A DNA stretch of 64,000 nucleotides from Prolixibacteraceae bacterium. GTDB taxonomy: Bacteria; Bacteroidota; Bacteroidia; Bacteroidales; Prolixibacteraceae. This document shows positions 47,484 through 56,500 of this stretch, in pieces. Positions within the stretch are counted from its first letter, which is position 1; every line of letters begins with the position of its first letter. A program made the translations under genes and the position numbers. A model generated the notes under the pieces. That model was given only the letters and a program-made list of their open reading frames with translations. It searched no databases and was not told the origin of the DNA. The DNA lies in NCBI GenBank assembly GCA_019856515.1, contig CP082230.1:1798001-1862000 (forward strand), in the 5' to 3' direction.

Positions 47484-48089
47484 CTACTCTTCAGTAGATG
47501 CATTAGGGGCTTTATTTTTTGAAATCATTCTACTGACAAACAGCATAATAAGATCTTTTGAAATAGTCTCTCGTAGTTTCTTATAAGTTCGATGAAGTAA
47601 ATTTTTCACACTCTGTGGATTCATTTCAAGTTGATCAGCCATCTCTGCAATCGATAAACCTATATGAAACTTGAGATAAATAGCTTCTTTGGGTTTGCCT
47701 CCTAAAGTCATCAGTGCCTTTCGCACTTCTTGTGACTTTATTTGGTCCAATTCAGAATCCATCAACATATCTTCCATGGAGAGTTCGAATCCATGATATT
47801 CTTGTAATTCACCATCCAAGTTCTTATTCTGTTTTTGTAAAGCTTTGATTAAACGTCGTTTAAATGCAATAAACAGATAACTTTTCACCTTCTCCACTTT
47901 AGATAAAGAAGCGTGTTTATCCCACAAATAAATAAAAAGGTCTTGTATTACATCATCAACTAAAGTGGCATCGGACGATATTTTGTGTCCATAATTTGCC
48001 AGCTCATCATAATAGCTTTTAAATAGCGTCTCTAACCCTTGCGAGGAACCTTTACAAAGTTTCTCCCAAGCATCTCTCTCATCTATCAT
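47484..48089 (-). CDS. ECF-type RNA polymerase sigma factor (FecI-like)
   Basis: A 201-residue sigma-70 factor with region 2 (LFKSYYDELANYGHKI, DDVIQDLFIYLWDKH) and region 4 (LSIAEMADQLEMNPQSVKNLLHRTYKKLRE, a helix-turn-helix). There is no region 3, as expected for the extracytoplasmic-function group. It belongs to the FecI-like type that pairs with FecR in Bacteroidota, and the gene order sigma - fecR - susC - susD supports this. It probably turns on the SusCD and GH85 genes when substrate binds. A perfect 16-bp terminator of the upstream queA gene lies between queA and this gene, so it has its own promoter. Confidence 0.94.
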   Translation of the reverse strand: MIDERDAWEKLCKGSSQGLETLFKSYYDELANYGHKISSDATLVDDVIQDLFIYLWDKHASLSKVEKVKSYLFIAFKRRLIKALQKQNKNLDGELQEYHGFELSMEDMLMDSELDQIKSQEVRKALMTLGGKPKEAIYLKFHIGLSIAEMADQLEMNPQSVKNLLHRTYKKLRETISKDLIMLFVSRMISKNKAPNASTEE

Positions 48090-48158
48090 ATCACAAAGGC
48101 TGCTTCATAAGTAAAGAAAAGTTAAAACTAGCAATATTTTAACGATCGAAACAAAAAA

Positions 48159-48200
48159 AAATGTGTTTTATGTAACACAAGGAATACATAAAACACATTT
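48159..48200 (-). terminator. queA terminator
   Basis: Perfect 16-bp stem AAATGTGTTTTATGTA / TACATAAAACACATTT, followed by at least eight T on the minus strand, 40 bp after the queA stop codon. Confidence 0.9.
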
Positions 48201-48239
48201 AGCGCCCATTCAACAAGGGTTATTTTAAATATTTATTTT

Positions 48240-49502
48240 TTATTTAAGATATAAATTACTGTCTCCATAACTCAAAAAACGATAATTATTATCTAAGGCA
48301 TGCTGATAAATCTCTCTCCATTTCTCACCTAAAAATGCTGAAATTAATAACAATAGAGTACTTTGCGGTTGATGAAAATTTGTAAACATTCCACGAATGA
48401 CCCTATATTTATAACCAGGAGCAATGATTATTTGTGTACTAGTTCTAATTTCATCTAATCTATTTCGTTCCATCCAGAGAATCAATGAGGATATGGCATC
48501 CTCGGTTGAAACATACTCTAGTTCCTGATAAGGTTCCCACTGCTGTACATGAAGATCTTCAAGAGGTAATGTTATATTTTGTTGAACTTTTACTCCCATC
48601 CAATACAATGATTCTAAGGTTCGAATTGAGGTAGTACCAACAGCAATCACAGATTTGATATGTGCAAGTAGATTTTTCAAAAATATCTTACTCACTTCAA
48701 TCTTTTCAGTGTGCATTTCATGACCGCCAATGGTTTCACTCTTTACTGGCTGAAATGTACCAGCTCCTACATGTAATGTGACCTCATCTGTATCTACACC
48801 AGCATGATGTAAACGATCAATTATCTTTTCCGTAAAGTGCAATCCTGCAGTAGGTGCAGCCACAGAGCCTTTTATCTTTGAATAGACAGTCTGATATGTC
48901 TGTAGGTCACTATCTTCCGTATCACGATGTAAATATGGTGGAATCGGAATATTACCAGATGCCTCTAAAACTTCCGAAAAGGTATAACCATGGTTCCAAG
49001 AAAAAACAATCTCTCTAGCATTGCCTACCATCTCCCCTTTCTCCGCTTGCAATGAGACTTCTTTACCATCTGCCATGATCACTGGAAGAGTTAAAACCCC
49101 ATCTTTCCACTTCTTGGCATTACCAACAATACATTTCCAAGTACAATGTTCCGTCTCGCCAAAAGATTGCAGATAATCAATAGGTTTTAATGGTTCCAAA
49201 CAAAAAATTTCAATCTTCGCACCTGTTGACTTATGAAAATATAGTCTTGCACGAATGACTCTAGTATTATTAAACACCAGCAAACTACCACGAGGAACAA
49301 GGTCTGCGACGTCTTTAAACATACGATCTTCCATCTTACCATCCTGAAAGAACATCAACATCGAATCACTTCTATTAGACAATGGATACTTCGCAATACG
49401 CTCATCTGGCAGAGGGTAATTGTATTGATCCATTGAGATCTCTTGAACACCTAAATTTTTTGTCATTCCTAATTCTATCTCATTATAATTTTCATCGGTC
49501 AC
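48240..49502 (-). CDS. queA: tRNA queuosine biosynthesis S-adenosylmethionine ribosyltransferase-isomerase
   Basis: QueA transfers and isomerises the ribosyl part of SAM onto preQ1 in tRNA, giving epoxyqueuosine. Motifs are YPLPDERIAKYPL near the N-terminus, VFNNTRVIRARL, VAAPTAGLHFTEKI, DEVTLHVGAGTFQPV, GTTSIRTLESL and FTNFHQPQSTLLLLISAF. The 420 residues are longer than the 340-360 of many QueA proteins, as in other Bacteroidota, with an extended middle. ATG codons at 49466 and 49433 are other possible starts; the first ~23 residues look unlike the family. The gene stands alone with terminators on both sides. Confidence 0.92.
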   Translation of the reverse strand: MTDENYNEIELGMTKNLGVQEISMDQYNYPLPDERIAKYPLSNRSDSMLMFFQDGKMEDRMFKDVADLVPRGSLLVFNNTRVIRARLYFHKSTGAKIEIFCLEPLKPIDYLQSFGETEHCTWKCIVGNAKKWKDGVLTLPVIMADGKEVSLQAEKGEMVGNAREIVFSWNHGYTFSEVLEASGNIPIPPYLHRDTEDSDLQTYQTVYSKIKGSVAAPTAGLHFTEKIIDRLHHAGVDTDEVTLHVGAGTFQPVKSETIGGHEMHTEKIEVSKIFLKNLLAHIKSVIAVGTTSIRTLESLYWMGVKVQQNITLPLEDLHVQQWEPYQELEYVSTEDAISSLILWMERNRLDEIRTSTQIIIAPGYKYRVIRGMFTNFHQPQSTLLLLISAFLGEKWREIYQHALDNNYRFLSYGDSNLYLK

Positions 49503-49581
49503 AAAAGTAAGAAAGAAAGATGTAAAACCATATTATACGAATAAATTCATATTATTATAGAAATCAAAATCCCATATTATT

Positions 49582-49617
49582 TAAAGAGTGCCTTTTAACT
49601 TCTAAAGGCACTCTTTA
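49582..49617 (-). terminator. terminator of the first M43 protease gene
   Basis: Perfect 14-bp stem TAAAGAGTGCCTTT / AAAGGCACTCTTTA with an 8-nt loop, 13 bp after the stop codon on the minus strand. Confidence 0.82.
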
Positions 49618-49629
49618 TCTGTATTTTAG

Positions 49630-52600
49630 TTACTCTTTAATAAACTTTTGATGATATTCACCTGAGCTTGTAGAAACTTTTAACATATATACCCCTGAAG
49701 GCAAACTACTCATTGATACTTTTAAATGTTTATGATGACACAATTTACTAAATACCATAACTCCTTCCATATTGAAAACCTGAATCTTCTCCAGATTGGA
49801 CATTCGAGATAAAATATTTAATATATTCTTCACGGGATTAGGATAGACACTCAAGTCTCTTTCGAATGAAATATCGACAGATGCTGTTGAACCTTTATCC
49901 GTTTTGATCACACCAATATCAACACCATTTCCTGAATCTAACCTATCACAAGGTCTCACATCAAATTTCTTATAACCATAACTACCTTCATGATATGCCA
50001 AAAACCGTAATGCCACAATTTGACCATTAGGCATATCTGCAGGTATCATATATTCGCCATTAAAAATCTGTCCTTCCGCGACATCCTTAACTTGGAAATG
50101 ATCATAAAAGATCTGATCATCTGGATCAAAACCATTACGATTTGCATCTAAAAAGAGTTTAAACCCTATCGCATCATTATCACTACTCTCTCCCTTAGAA
50201 CACAAGCAACTCCATTTAATAAGTCCATCAGGTCGAACCCGAACAACCTTACTTATAATCAGATCACTATATGCAGGTATTTGATCTTGTGGAACAATAT
50301 GTTGAATCTCATTTACATTCACTGTTTCTATATGACCATACTTTGTTCCCCACTGCTCTTTCACTTCACAAACTCGATAAGAAGATTCAATATAGTTATC
50401 TCTCTTAAGTTGTAATGATTTACCATTTCCAAGCACCACATCAAGTGTTACATCATACAATCCTTCATTTTTATAGATTACCAAAGGATTTTGCTCCTCA
50501 GACTGATAAGGGGTTCCCCCATCAAATGTCCATTTTCTTGAGACTACTTTTGCTCCATTAACGACTCTCGAAAGATCTGTAAACTGAACCTTATCGCCAA
50601 GAACTAGAGAGGTGCTACTGGCTGAAAAATCAACAGAAGCTCTTTGTTCAGATGGAACTGTAATCAATCCATAATCTTCGATTTCACCACTTTCAATCAC
50701 ATCACACGGAGATGCAATTACATTTGCAGATTCTCCTCGATAGTAAACCATTACTCTAATCCTAGATGTTTCGATCACAGCATCAACAGGTACCATTATA
50801 GTTCCACTAACCGTATACTCATTTTTCTTAAAGTTCTTTACAGATACATCCTTTTGATATATCAATTCATTAGCATCAAATGAACTATTATGATCCCAAT
50901 CAGCCCAAATATGAACTCCATTAATATCTGCTTTTCCAGCTTTCCCCTTATCCAACATAATTTCAAAAGGAACTTCTGAGCCTGCCTTCACTGTAACCTC
51001 TTTCTCCTCATGGTAATCCGTATAGCGTGCCCAATTACGACTATAGTGGGTCATATTACCTATTTGTACTTTTGTTATTCCGCAATACGTCGCATATTGT
51101 GTTGAAGGGGTACAATAATTTACCTCTACCTGTATGGCATTTTTCTTAGTAATACGTTTCTTAATTCCAGACTGAGTAGTTACCTCTAGAGACACATTAT
51201 AACGACCAACTTTATCATAGATAATACCTTTGGGCTTTTTCCCTTCAAAGACAGATGGAGTTGCACCTTCCAATTCCCAATACCATGAAATAATAGGATC
51301 TGAGCTAGGGCTATTACTTAGGTTTAAAATAGTAGGATTATGTCTAAGTAGAATCGTTGGGTTTGGTATACTAAACTCTGGAACAACAGTTGCCACTTCG
51401 GGCAATACAGTTAATGCATAATCTTCGTACTCACCACTCTCATAATTCCCCTGAGGATCGTAACCACTTGTGGCTCTATCACGGGTCTTAAATGCAGCAA
51501 ACACTCTTAACCCAACCTTCTTCCCTTTTACGATATCACTCGGAATGGTTATATTTTGCTTAAACACATAATCGCCATTCTTATCTGCACTCGTAAAAGT
51601 CATGACATGTTCTACGACTTCTTCACTCGCATCGAATATGAAATCGCCGTTTGTATCGATCCATGCGTGAATAATATAAGAATCTGAAGCTGCAGTATCA
51701 TGCTTATTCATTTTGACCATTAGCTCATAGGATGTGCTTTGGTTCACGACAGCCACATGACTATCGAAATAACTTGTACCATTGGTCACTTTTGAACTAT
51801 TATCGATACTCGCAAATTTCACTTGTGTAATCCCTGCATAAGATCTAAAACTAGAAGAAGGATAATGATATTGGGTGTATGGATCTTGAAAAACCAATGA
51901 AAGGTGATTATTTTCAATCGAAGATATTTCCTGTCCCTTTTCCTTAAAGGCATTCTTCTCGAAACGTAAAGATATATTGGAAACACTACTTTTTTTATCA
52001 TGGGTCAATGCTTTACCTTTCAGAGATAGAACCGCTTTGGTATTAGACACTTTATTCAATACAGGAGTTAATCCTGCAGGAATCCCACTGATCGTATAAT
52101 GCGTAGCCGCGATAAGACTCGCGTCAATAAAGTGTAGCCCATTTAATAGGGTTATATCAATAGTTGTTGAAACAGCACCATTGTTTAGAAAGTCCTCTTC
52201 AAAACTATTCGTACTATAACTCACCCCCATACTTGGAACAAAAAGGTCGTGTACTCCCGTTGCCATCAGATTGGTCTCTTGCCACAAAGGTCTTCTTGCA
52301 GGATGTTGCAATGCTGCTTTCATTCGCATCACCTGATCTTTGGTAAACATCTCATAATCGTTGGTATAGTTCATGAAATTCTGAGTGTTGGTCAACTGCC
52401 CTAAGCAATTCAATTGATCGACCTTCATGTGGGTTCTATCTACCACCGGAGTATCATTACAATGGTCTCCACCATTCGTTTCTGGACAACCTCCCTGAAA
52501 TGTATGTGCTAGGTTCATGAAATGCCCAAACTCATGGGTCAACACTCGCCTGAAATTTTCACTTGTATTCGAAGCTAAATAGGCCCCATTATAAACTACA

Positions 52601-53253
52601 CGAGCAAGATTATCGTTGGTCATCAAAGAGCTAGGATACCATGCTACTCCTGAATTGTTTGTGTCTCCATCATTATATAGGTCATGCATGATGTAAACAT
52701 TCATATATTTCTTGTTATCCCACGCATACTTCTTTATCTGCTGATCATATCCTGATGCATGACCGAAGCCTGACATCACTTTATGAAACGTGACCCCAGT
52801 ACAAACACCCCCATCTGGATCTACTTGTGCAAGCCTAAACTCAATGGGTAATACACCTAGAACAGGCTTAAATTGAGGATGAATTTGATCTTGACCTATA
52901 GATCGTTGGGTGAAATCACTGTTTAACTTTCTTATCGCTTCTTGGATCAATTCTGTCGTAACCATTTTACCGCCTTGGTTTTTTCCAAACACATGAAAAA
53001 CCACAGGGATAATATATTTTTTTCCAGCATCGACAGCATCTTTCGACTTATACTTCTCGATCCATTCCTGCATTTCCTTTTCGGACTTCAAATGTGCTTT
53101 ATATGCTTCTGGATGTGCCTTCCAATAGGCGTCCTGCTGTGTTGTGAAGTGACAGGTTTCGTGTGAATGCTCTTGTCCAATGGCGTCTGGTTGTATAAAG
53201 ATGCATAACAATAGCAATCCAATACGCCACCCCAAAATTCTGTTTAAAATCAT
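49630..53253 (-). CDS. secreted M43 metalloprotease, T9SS cargo (first paralog)
   Basis: A 1207-residue zinc protease. After a signal peptide (to about residue 26) comes the M43 (pappalysin/cytophagalysin) catalytic domain with HEFGHFMNLAH at 240-250 (HExxHxxGxxH-type, with N in the Gly position), preceded by ARVVYNGAYL and followed by NFMNYTNDYEMFT, the Met-turn region. Two GEVED domains (SGEYEDYALTVLPE and SGEIEDYGLITVPS) and two PKD-like domains (PEFSIPNPTILLRHNPTIL; VDFSASSTSLVLGDKVQFTD) follow, then a T9SS sorting tail (VYPNPVKNILNIL). It is probably surface-exposed and acts on glycoproteins or matrix proteins. A close paralog lies at 56501-60121 on the same strand. Confidence 0.92.
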   Translation of the reverse strand: MILNRILGWRIGLLLLCIFIQPDAIGQEHSHETCHFTTQQDAYWKAHPEAYKAHLKSEKEMQEWIEKYKSKDAVDAGKKYIIPVVFHVFGKNQGGKMVTTELIQEAIRKLNSDFTQRSIGQDQIHPQFKPVLGVLPIEFRLAQVDPDGGVCTGVTFHKVMSGFGHASGYDQQIKKYAWDNKKYMNVYIMHDLYNDGDTNNSGVAWYPSSLMTNDNLARVVYNGAYLASNTSENFRRVLTHEFGHFMNLAHTFQGGCPETNGGDHCNDTPVVDRTHMKVDQLNCLGQLTNTQNFMNYTNDYEMFTKDQVMRMKAALQHPARRPLWQETNLMATGVHDLFVPSMGVSYSTNSFEEDFLNNGAVSTTIDITLLNGLHFIDASLIAATHYTISGIPAGLTPVLNKVSNTKAVLSLKGKALTHDKKSSVSNISLRFEKNAFKEKGQEISSIENNHLSLVFQDPYTQYHYPSSSFRSYAGITQVKFASIDNSSKVTNGTSYFDSHVAVVNQSTSYELMVKMNKHDTAASDSYIIHAWIDTNGDFIFDASEEVVEHVMTFTSADKNGDYVFKQNITIPSDIVKGKKVGLRVFAAFKTRDRATSGYDPQGNYESGEYEDYALTVLPEVATVVPEFSIPNPTILLRHNPTILNLSNSPSSDPIISWYWELEGATPSVFEGKKPKGIIYDKVGRYNVSLEVTTQSGIKKRITKKNAIQVEVNYCTPSTQYATYCGITKVQIGNMTHYSRNWARYTDYHEEKEVTVKAGSEVPFEIMLDKGKAGKADINGVHIWADWDHNSSFDANELIYQKDVSVKNFKKNEYTVSGTIMVPVDAVIETSRIRVMVYYRGESANVIASPCDVIESGEIEDYGLITVPSEQRASVDFSASSTSLVLGDKVQFTDLSRVVNGAKVVSRKWTFDGGTPYQSEEQNPLVIYKNEGLYDVTLDVVLGNGKSLQLKRDNYIESSYRVCEVKEQWGTKYGHIETVNVNEIQHIVPQDQIPAYSDLIISKVVRVRPDGLIKWSCLCSKGESSDNDAIGFKLFLDANRNGFDPDDQIFYDHFQVKDVAEGQIFNGEYMIPADMPNGQIVALRFLAYHEGSYGYKKFDVRPCDRLDSGNGVDIGVIKTDKGSTASVDISFERDLSVYPNPVKNILNILSRMSNLEKIQVFNMEGVMVFSKLCHHKHLKVSMSSLPSGVYMLKVSTSSGEYHQKFIKE

Positions 53254-53596
53254 AAAATAACAATGTATATTTTCTATCTTGATAAAATACTTCCTTTCAC
53301 AAAAGTAAACATAATACTTTACCCAGGCACATTTTTTAACATTCGATATTTTAATTAGCCCTATATAACCGGGATGACCTAATACTTATAAACCATTCAA
53401 ATGCTGCCACAGACAACAAATACATATATACAACGCTATATTATCCAATCAAATTACGAGAAACAGACCATCATTTATTGTAGGTTTAAGTTTTTGAACC
53501 CGTAGCTATAATATTTTCATCAAAAACATCATGACCACATATCGTTATGGTTTCATAACTCTTTTGCATCTCCAAACCTATAGCATGACAATAGAT

Positions 53597-53674
53597 TATT
53601 CATCTATTAAACATTTTTGATGAAGCAACTATCAATGAAGTATCCTTGAAGTATCAACAAACTACGAAGGAAAC
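53597..53674 (+). repeat. 11-bp array C with conserved 28-nt flank
   Basis: Flank TATTCATCTATTAAACATTTTTGATGAA (53597-53624), then four units GCAACTATCAA, TGAAGTATCCT, TGAAGTATCAA, CAAACTACGAA, then GGAAAC. Same element as 33877-33936 (reverse), with one more 11-bp unit. Confidence 0.88.
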
Positions 53675-53966
53675 CCTATCTAAAATGTCGGTTATTTCCT
53701 AAAGTAGAAGCACTTTTCCGATCCAAGTTATCATAAGAACCATAAACTATCTTATTGGGGTAATTCATGTTCTTTATGCACCCTTTAAGAACACGCAGCT
53801 CCAGCTTGGGAACAGAATCTATTGCAATCACACTCCTGCATTTTCAACATTCCTGTATTCTCAAAGCCAGACTCACCTGACTAACATACTACTATCACCT
53901 GCTTTTTTTTGGGTATCATTCCAAGCACACTCGAAATCCCCTCACCCAAAATGGGAAATCGATGAA

Positions 53967-53999
53967 TGAACTTCGAGTGAACTTGGAATGAACTTCGAG
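53967..53999 (+). repeat. 11-bp array D
   Basis: Three units TGAACTTCGAG, TGAACTTGGAA, TGAACTTCGAG. In phase with TTCGAATGAAC of array A1 (7954-7986) on the other strand. It lies 300 bp after array C in the same gap. Confidence 0.85.
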
Positions 54000-54420
54000 C
54001 CATCTCAGGGGCAAAGCAGGAGCAAGTAGCTTGTTGGTCATAGTAAGGTGAGTTTCCATTATTGAGTAATATGCCAATACATATGGTTGCAAAACTTACT
54101 GGTATGGTATGATATGATGATAAATTATGAACCTTGTTATCTATGTGTGTTGGAAGGCAGGGGCAACGGAAGATTATCAATGAGGCAGTAGATTGTTTAA
54201 GAAAATTTAGACAGAGTTAATTTTACACCGTCCGGAAAGAGCCTCTTTTTTACACAGAAGAAGGATTAGTTGCAGAATTTCGTTCTTTCTTATTTCCTTG
54301 GACCTTTGACCATAGATTAACATGAGGCATGGATGTTGTACAGTCATTCGCATAACATTTGAATACGATAACAAAATGTGATATTGGTATCAGAACAATC
54401 TTGCAATTATGTATAAAAAC

Positions 54421-54470
54421 GTATGCACTGTCATATGATAGTCCCAAAACCTATCAAAGACAATGCATAC
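54421..54470 (-). terminator. terminator of the GH29 gene
   Basis: Nested hairpin: outer stem GTATGCACTGTC / GACAATGCATAC (12 pairs, one G-U), inner TGATAG / CTATCA. GTTTTTA follows on the minus strand, 21 bp after the stop codon. Confidence 0.6.
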
Positions 54471-54490
54471 AATAGAATCAAAAGAAACCT

Positions 54491-56050
54491 CTATTTTAAC
54501 GTAATCTTATATACAGAAGCTAAGTAGAAATCAGAATCTGCTTTTGGGGTGATGATTAACCCATCACTATCTTTAGACCACTTCAAATTCTCACCATCCA
54601 TCGTTTGGATTGACTTAATAGTCGAAGTGTCAAAATCTTTAAACTTTGTTAGATGTAGATCATCTTTATCATTTTGGAATGATGTAACAAAAATCTTATG
54701 ATCTTTGGCAGTATAACGATACTCTTTTTGGTGAATTCTCATACTATGATTATTGTAGTGAACATCTTTTTCATCAATAATATCACCAAAATATTCTCCA
54801 TAACTCGACCATGGCGTAGTACCATAAATAGCATCGCCATTAGTTTTCAACCACTGCCCCATTGCCAATAATCTTCTTTGCATTCCTTCAGGAATTGTAC
54901 CATCTGCGCGTGGTCCAATATTCAATAGCAAGTTACCGTTCTTACTAACCACATCTACCAATAAACGAATTAATTCAGCAGGCGTTTTATACAGGTCATT
55001 TACCTCTTCATTTTGCATATAAGCATAAGAAACACCAAGTGTAGCAGGATTTTGCCAATGATCACCGATGGTTTCAACTGTCATATTATCCTTTTCGAAG
55101 CAACCTACTCCAGCAGGGAAGTTTGGATGTTTACCTTTGTTGTTGAAATAGACTTCTTTCCCCCATTTTTTAGCATGGTTCAAATAGTCAGCGATCATTT
55201 TCTTATAAGCATTCTCAAATTTAGTTACCTGAGGATCACCTTTTGCAGCGTATAAAATTGGCACATCATCAATCCACATAAAATCCGGCTGATATTTTTC
55301 TTCCGCTTCTTGCCAGCGTGCCACATAATCCGCAATAAATTCATCACTATAGTCAAAAGGACCATATAAAGACGCTGCCTTAGGATCGTTTTTTATCTCT
55401 TCAGCAACCTGAGAAAATGGTTCATCGTGAATTTTAAAGGAAGCAGTAAAACGACTTGGATGACGCTCTCTATGATAAGAAATTCCATACTTTAAACCCT
55501 CTGCTCTAACGGCTTTCGCTAGATCTCCAATAAGATCTCTTTTAGGTCCCTTTTTAGTAGCACACCACTCTGTTAAATCAGAATCCCAATTTACAAAACC
55601 ATCATGATGTTCTCCTGTTGGAATAACATATCTAGCTCCAGCAGCTTTAAAGAGTTCAGCCCACTGCTGAGGATCCCAATTCTCAGCACGATATAGATCT
55701 ACCCAATCTTTATAACCAAACTCTGGAGGTGCTGCACCAAACTTCTTTTGAAAGAAAGCCTCATAACGCTCCGGACGCTTATACATATCATTAGTAATTG
55801 CTTCCGCATATCCTTTATTTCTATCCTTATATCCAGCAACACTATAAGGTCCCCAGTGAATAAAGATTCCAAATTTTCCATCTTCCCACCATGTCGCAGG
55901 TTGGGCTTTAGCTAAAGATTCCCAGGTTGCCTCATAAGCCGCTTCTTTTTCTTGCTTTTTACTCGTCTCAGACGCCTTCTTTGACGCACAAGAAAACATA
56001 GTAGCTGAAGCGAGCATTAGAGAAGTCACGATTGTTTTCATTGAACTCAT
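54491..56050 (-). CDS. alpha-L-fucosidase lipoprotein, GH29
   Basis: A 519-residue lipoprotein (TMFSCASKK, lipidated Cys21; ATG 56041 is an alternative start) with the GH29 fold. Motifs are GKFGIFIHWGPYSVAGYKD, GEHHDGFVNWDSDLTEW (147-162), DFMWIDDVPIL with D261 as the likely nucleophile, and LLVDVVSKNGNLLLNIGPRADGTIP. It probably acts at the cell surface or in the periplasm on fucosylated glycans, releasing L-fucose. It lies between two M43 protease genes and about 14 kb from the GH85 enzyme, which suggests a part in glycoprotein breakdown. It differs strongly from the fucosidase at 14233-15762, which has a plain signal peptide. Confidence 0.93.
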   Translation of the reverse strand: MSSMKTIVTSLMLASATMFSCASKKASETSKKQEKEAAYEATWESLAKAQPATWWEDGKFGIFIHWGPYSVAGYKDRNKGYAEAITNDMYKRPERYEAFFQKKFGAAPPEFGYKDWVDLYRAENWDPQQWAELFKAAGARYVIPTGEHHDGFVNWDSDLTEWCATKKGPKRDLIGDLAKAVRAEGLKYGISYHRERHPSRFTASFKIHDEPFSQVAEEIKNDPKAASLYGPFDYSDEFIADYVARWQEAEEKYQPDFMWIDDVPILYAAKGDPQVTKFENAYKKMIADYLNHAKKWGKEVYFNNKGKHPNFPAGVGCFEKDNMTVETIGDHWQNPATLGVSYAYMQNEEVNDLYKTPAELIRLLVDVVSKNGNLLLNIGPRADGTIPEGMQRRLLAMGQWLKTNGDAIYGTTPWSSYGEYFGDIIDEKDVHYNNHSMRIHQKEYRYTAKDHKIFVTSFQNDKDDLHLTKFKDFDTSTIKSIQTMDGENLKWSKDSDGLIITPKADSDFYLASVYKITLK

Positions 56051-56500
56051 CCTAATTGGTTTTTTCTTAGTTACAATTTATATAATGTCATTTCTTTGCA
56101 CATTTAACGACTGACAATAATGAAATAAAAGTAAAAAGGAGTATGTTTATGAGCCACATACCAATGTATTACTGACTTGAAATATTTTGGTAGTAAACAG
56201 AGTGTATTTTTGTTCTTGGCTGTACTTTGTCTACTAAATGTAACCCATAAACTACTACACTTTACTAAATCACTGATCGATTACAAATGTACTTGCAAGA
56301 AAGAGCTCTTGAGATCACGTTTAGATCAATTATTAACACGTATGATTCACCATGAAAAATATGTTGTAGGATGACAACAAGCGTGTTATTCTACTATATT
56401 TTTGTAGTAAAAAACATAAAATGGGACTATCCTTACCAACTCGCTAAAAAAAATAGAGCCATCCGAAGATGGCCCTAGTCAATGAGAATGAAATATACAC
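56051..56500. other. intergenic gap
   Basis: 450 bp between the GH29 gene and the second M43 protease gene, both on the minus strand. It contains the protease terminator (56455-56476) and presumably the fucosidase promoter. I see no other feature; a 65-codon TTG-start frame on the plus strand looks spurious. Confidence 0.55.
56455..56476 (-). terminator. terminator of the second M43 protease gene
   Basis: 9-bp stem AGGGCCATC / GATGGCTCT around a TTCG tetraloop, followed by ATTTTTTTT on the minus strand. Near-ideal. Confidence 0.88.

Larger units (their letters stand above)
53254..54490. other. gap with two 11-bp arrays
   Basis: 1.24 kb between the first M43 protease gene and the GH29 gene. 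It holds the repeat element with array C (53597-53674), array D (53967-53999) and a hairpin near 54421-54470. No credible gene. The remainder is AT-rich with a CT-rich stretch at about 53810-53880. Confidence 0.7.

Noticed and set aside
53881..54180. 99-codon frame on the minus strand
   Set aside because: It runs across the 11-bp array D, has no family resemblance and no consistent start signal.
56177..56374. 65-codon TTG-start frame on the plus strand
   Set aside because: Cysteine- and leucine-rich low-quality sequence, opposite to both neighbours, no recognised family; probably chance.
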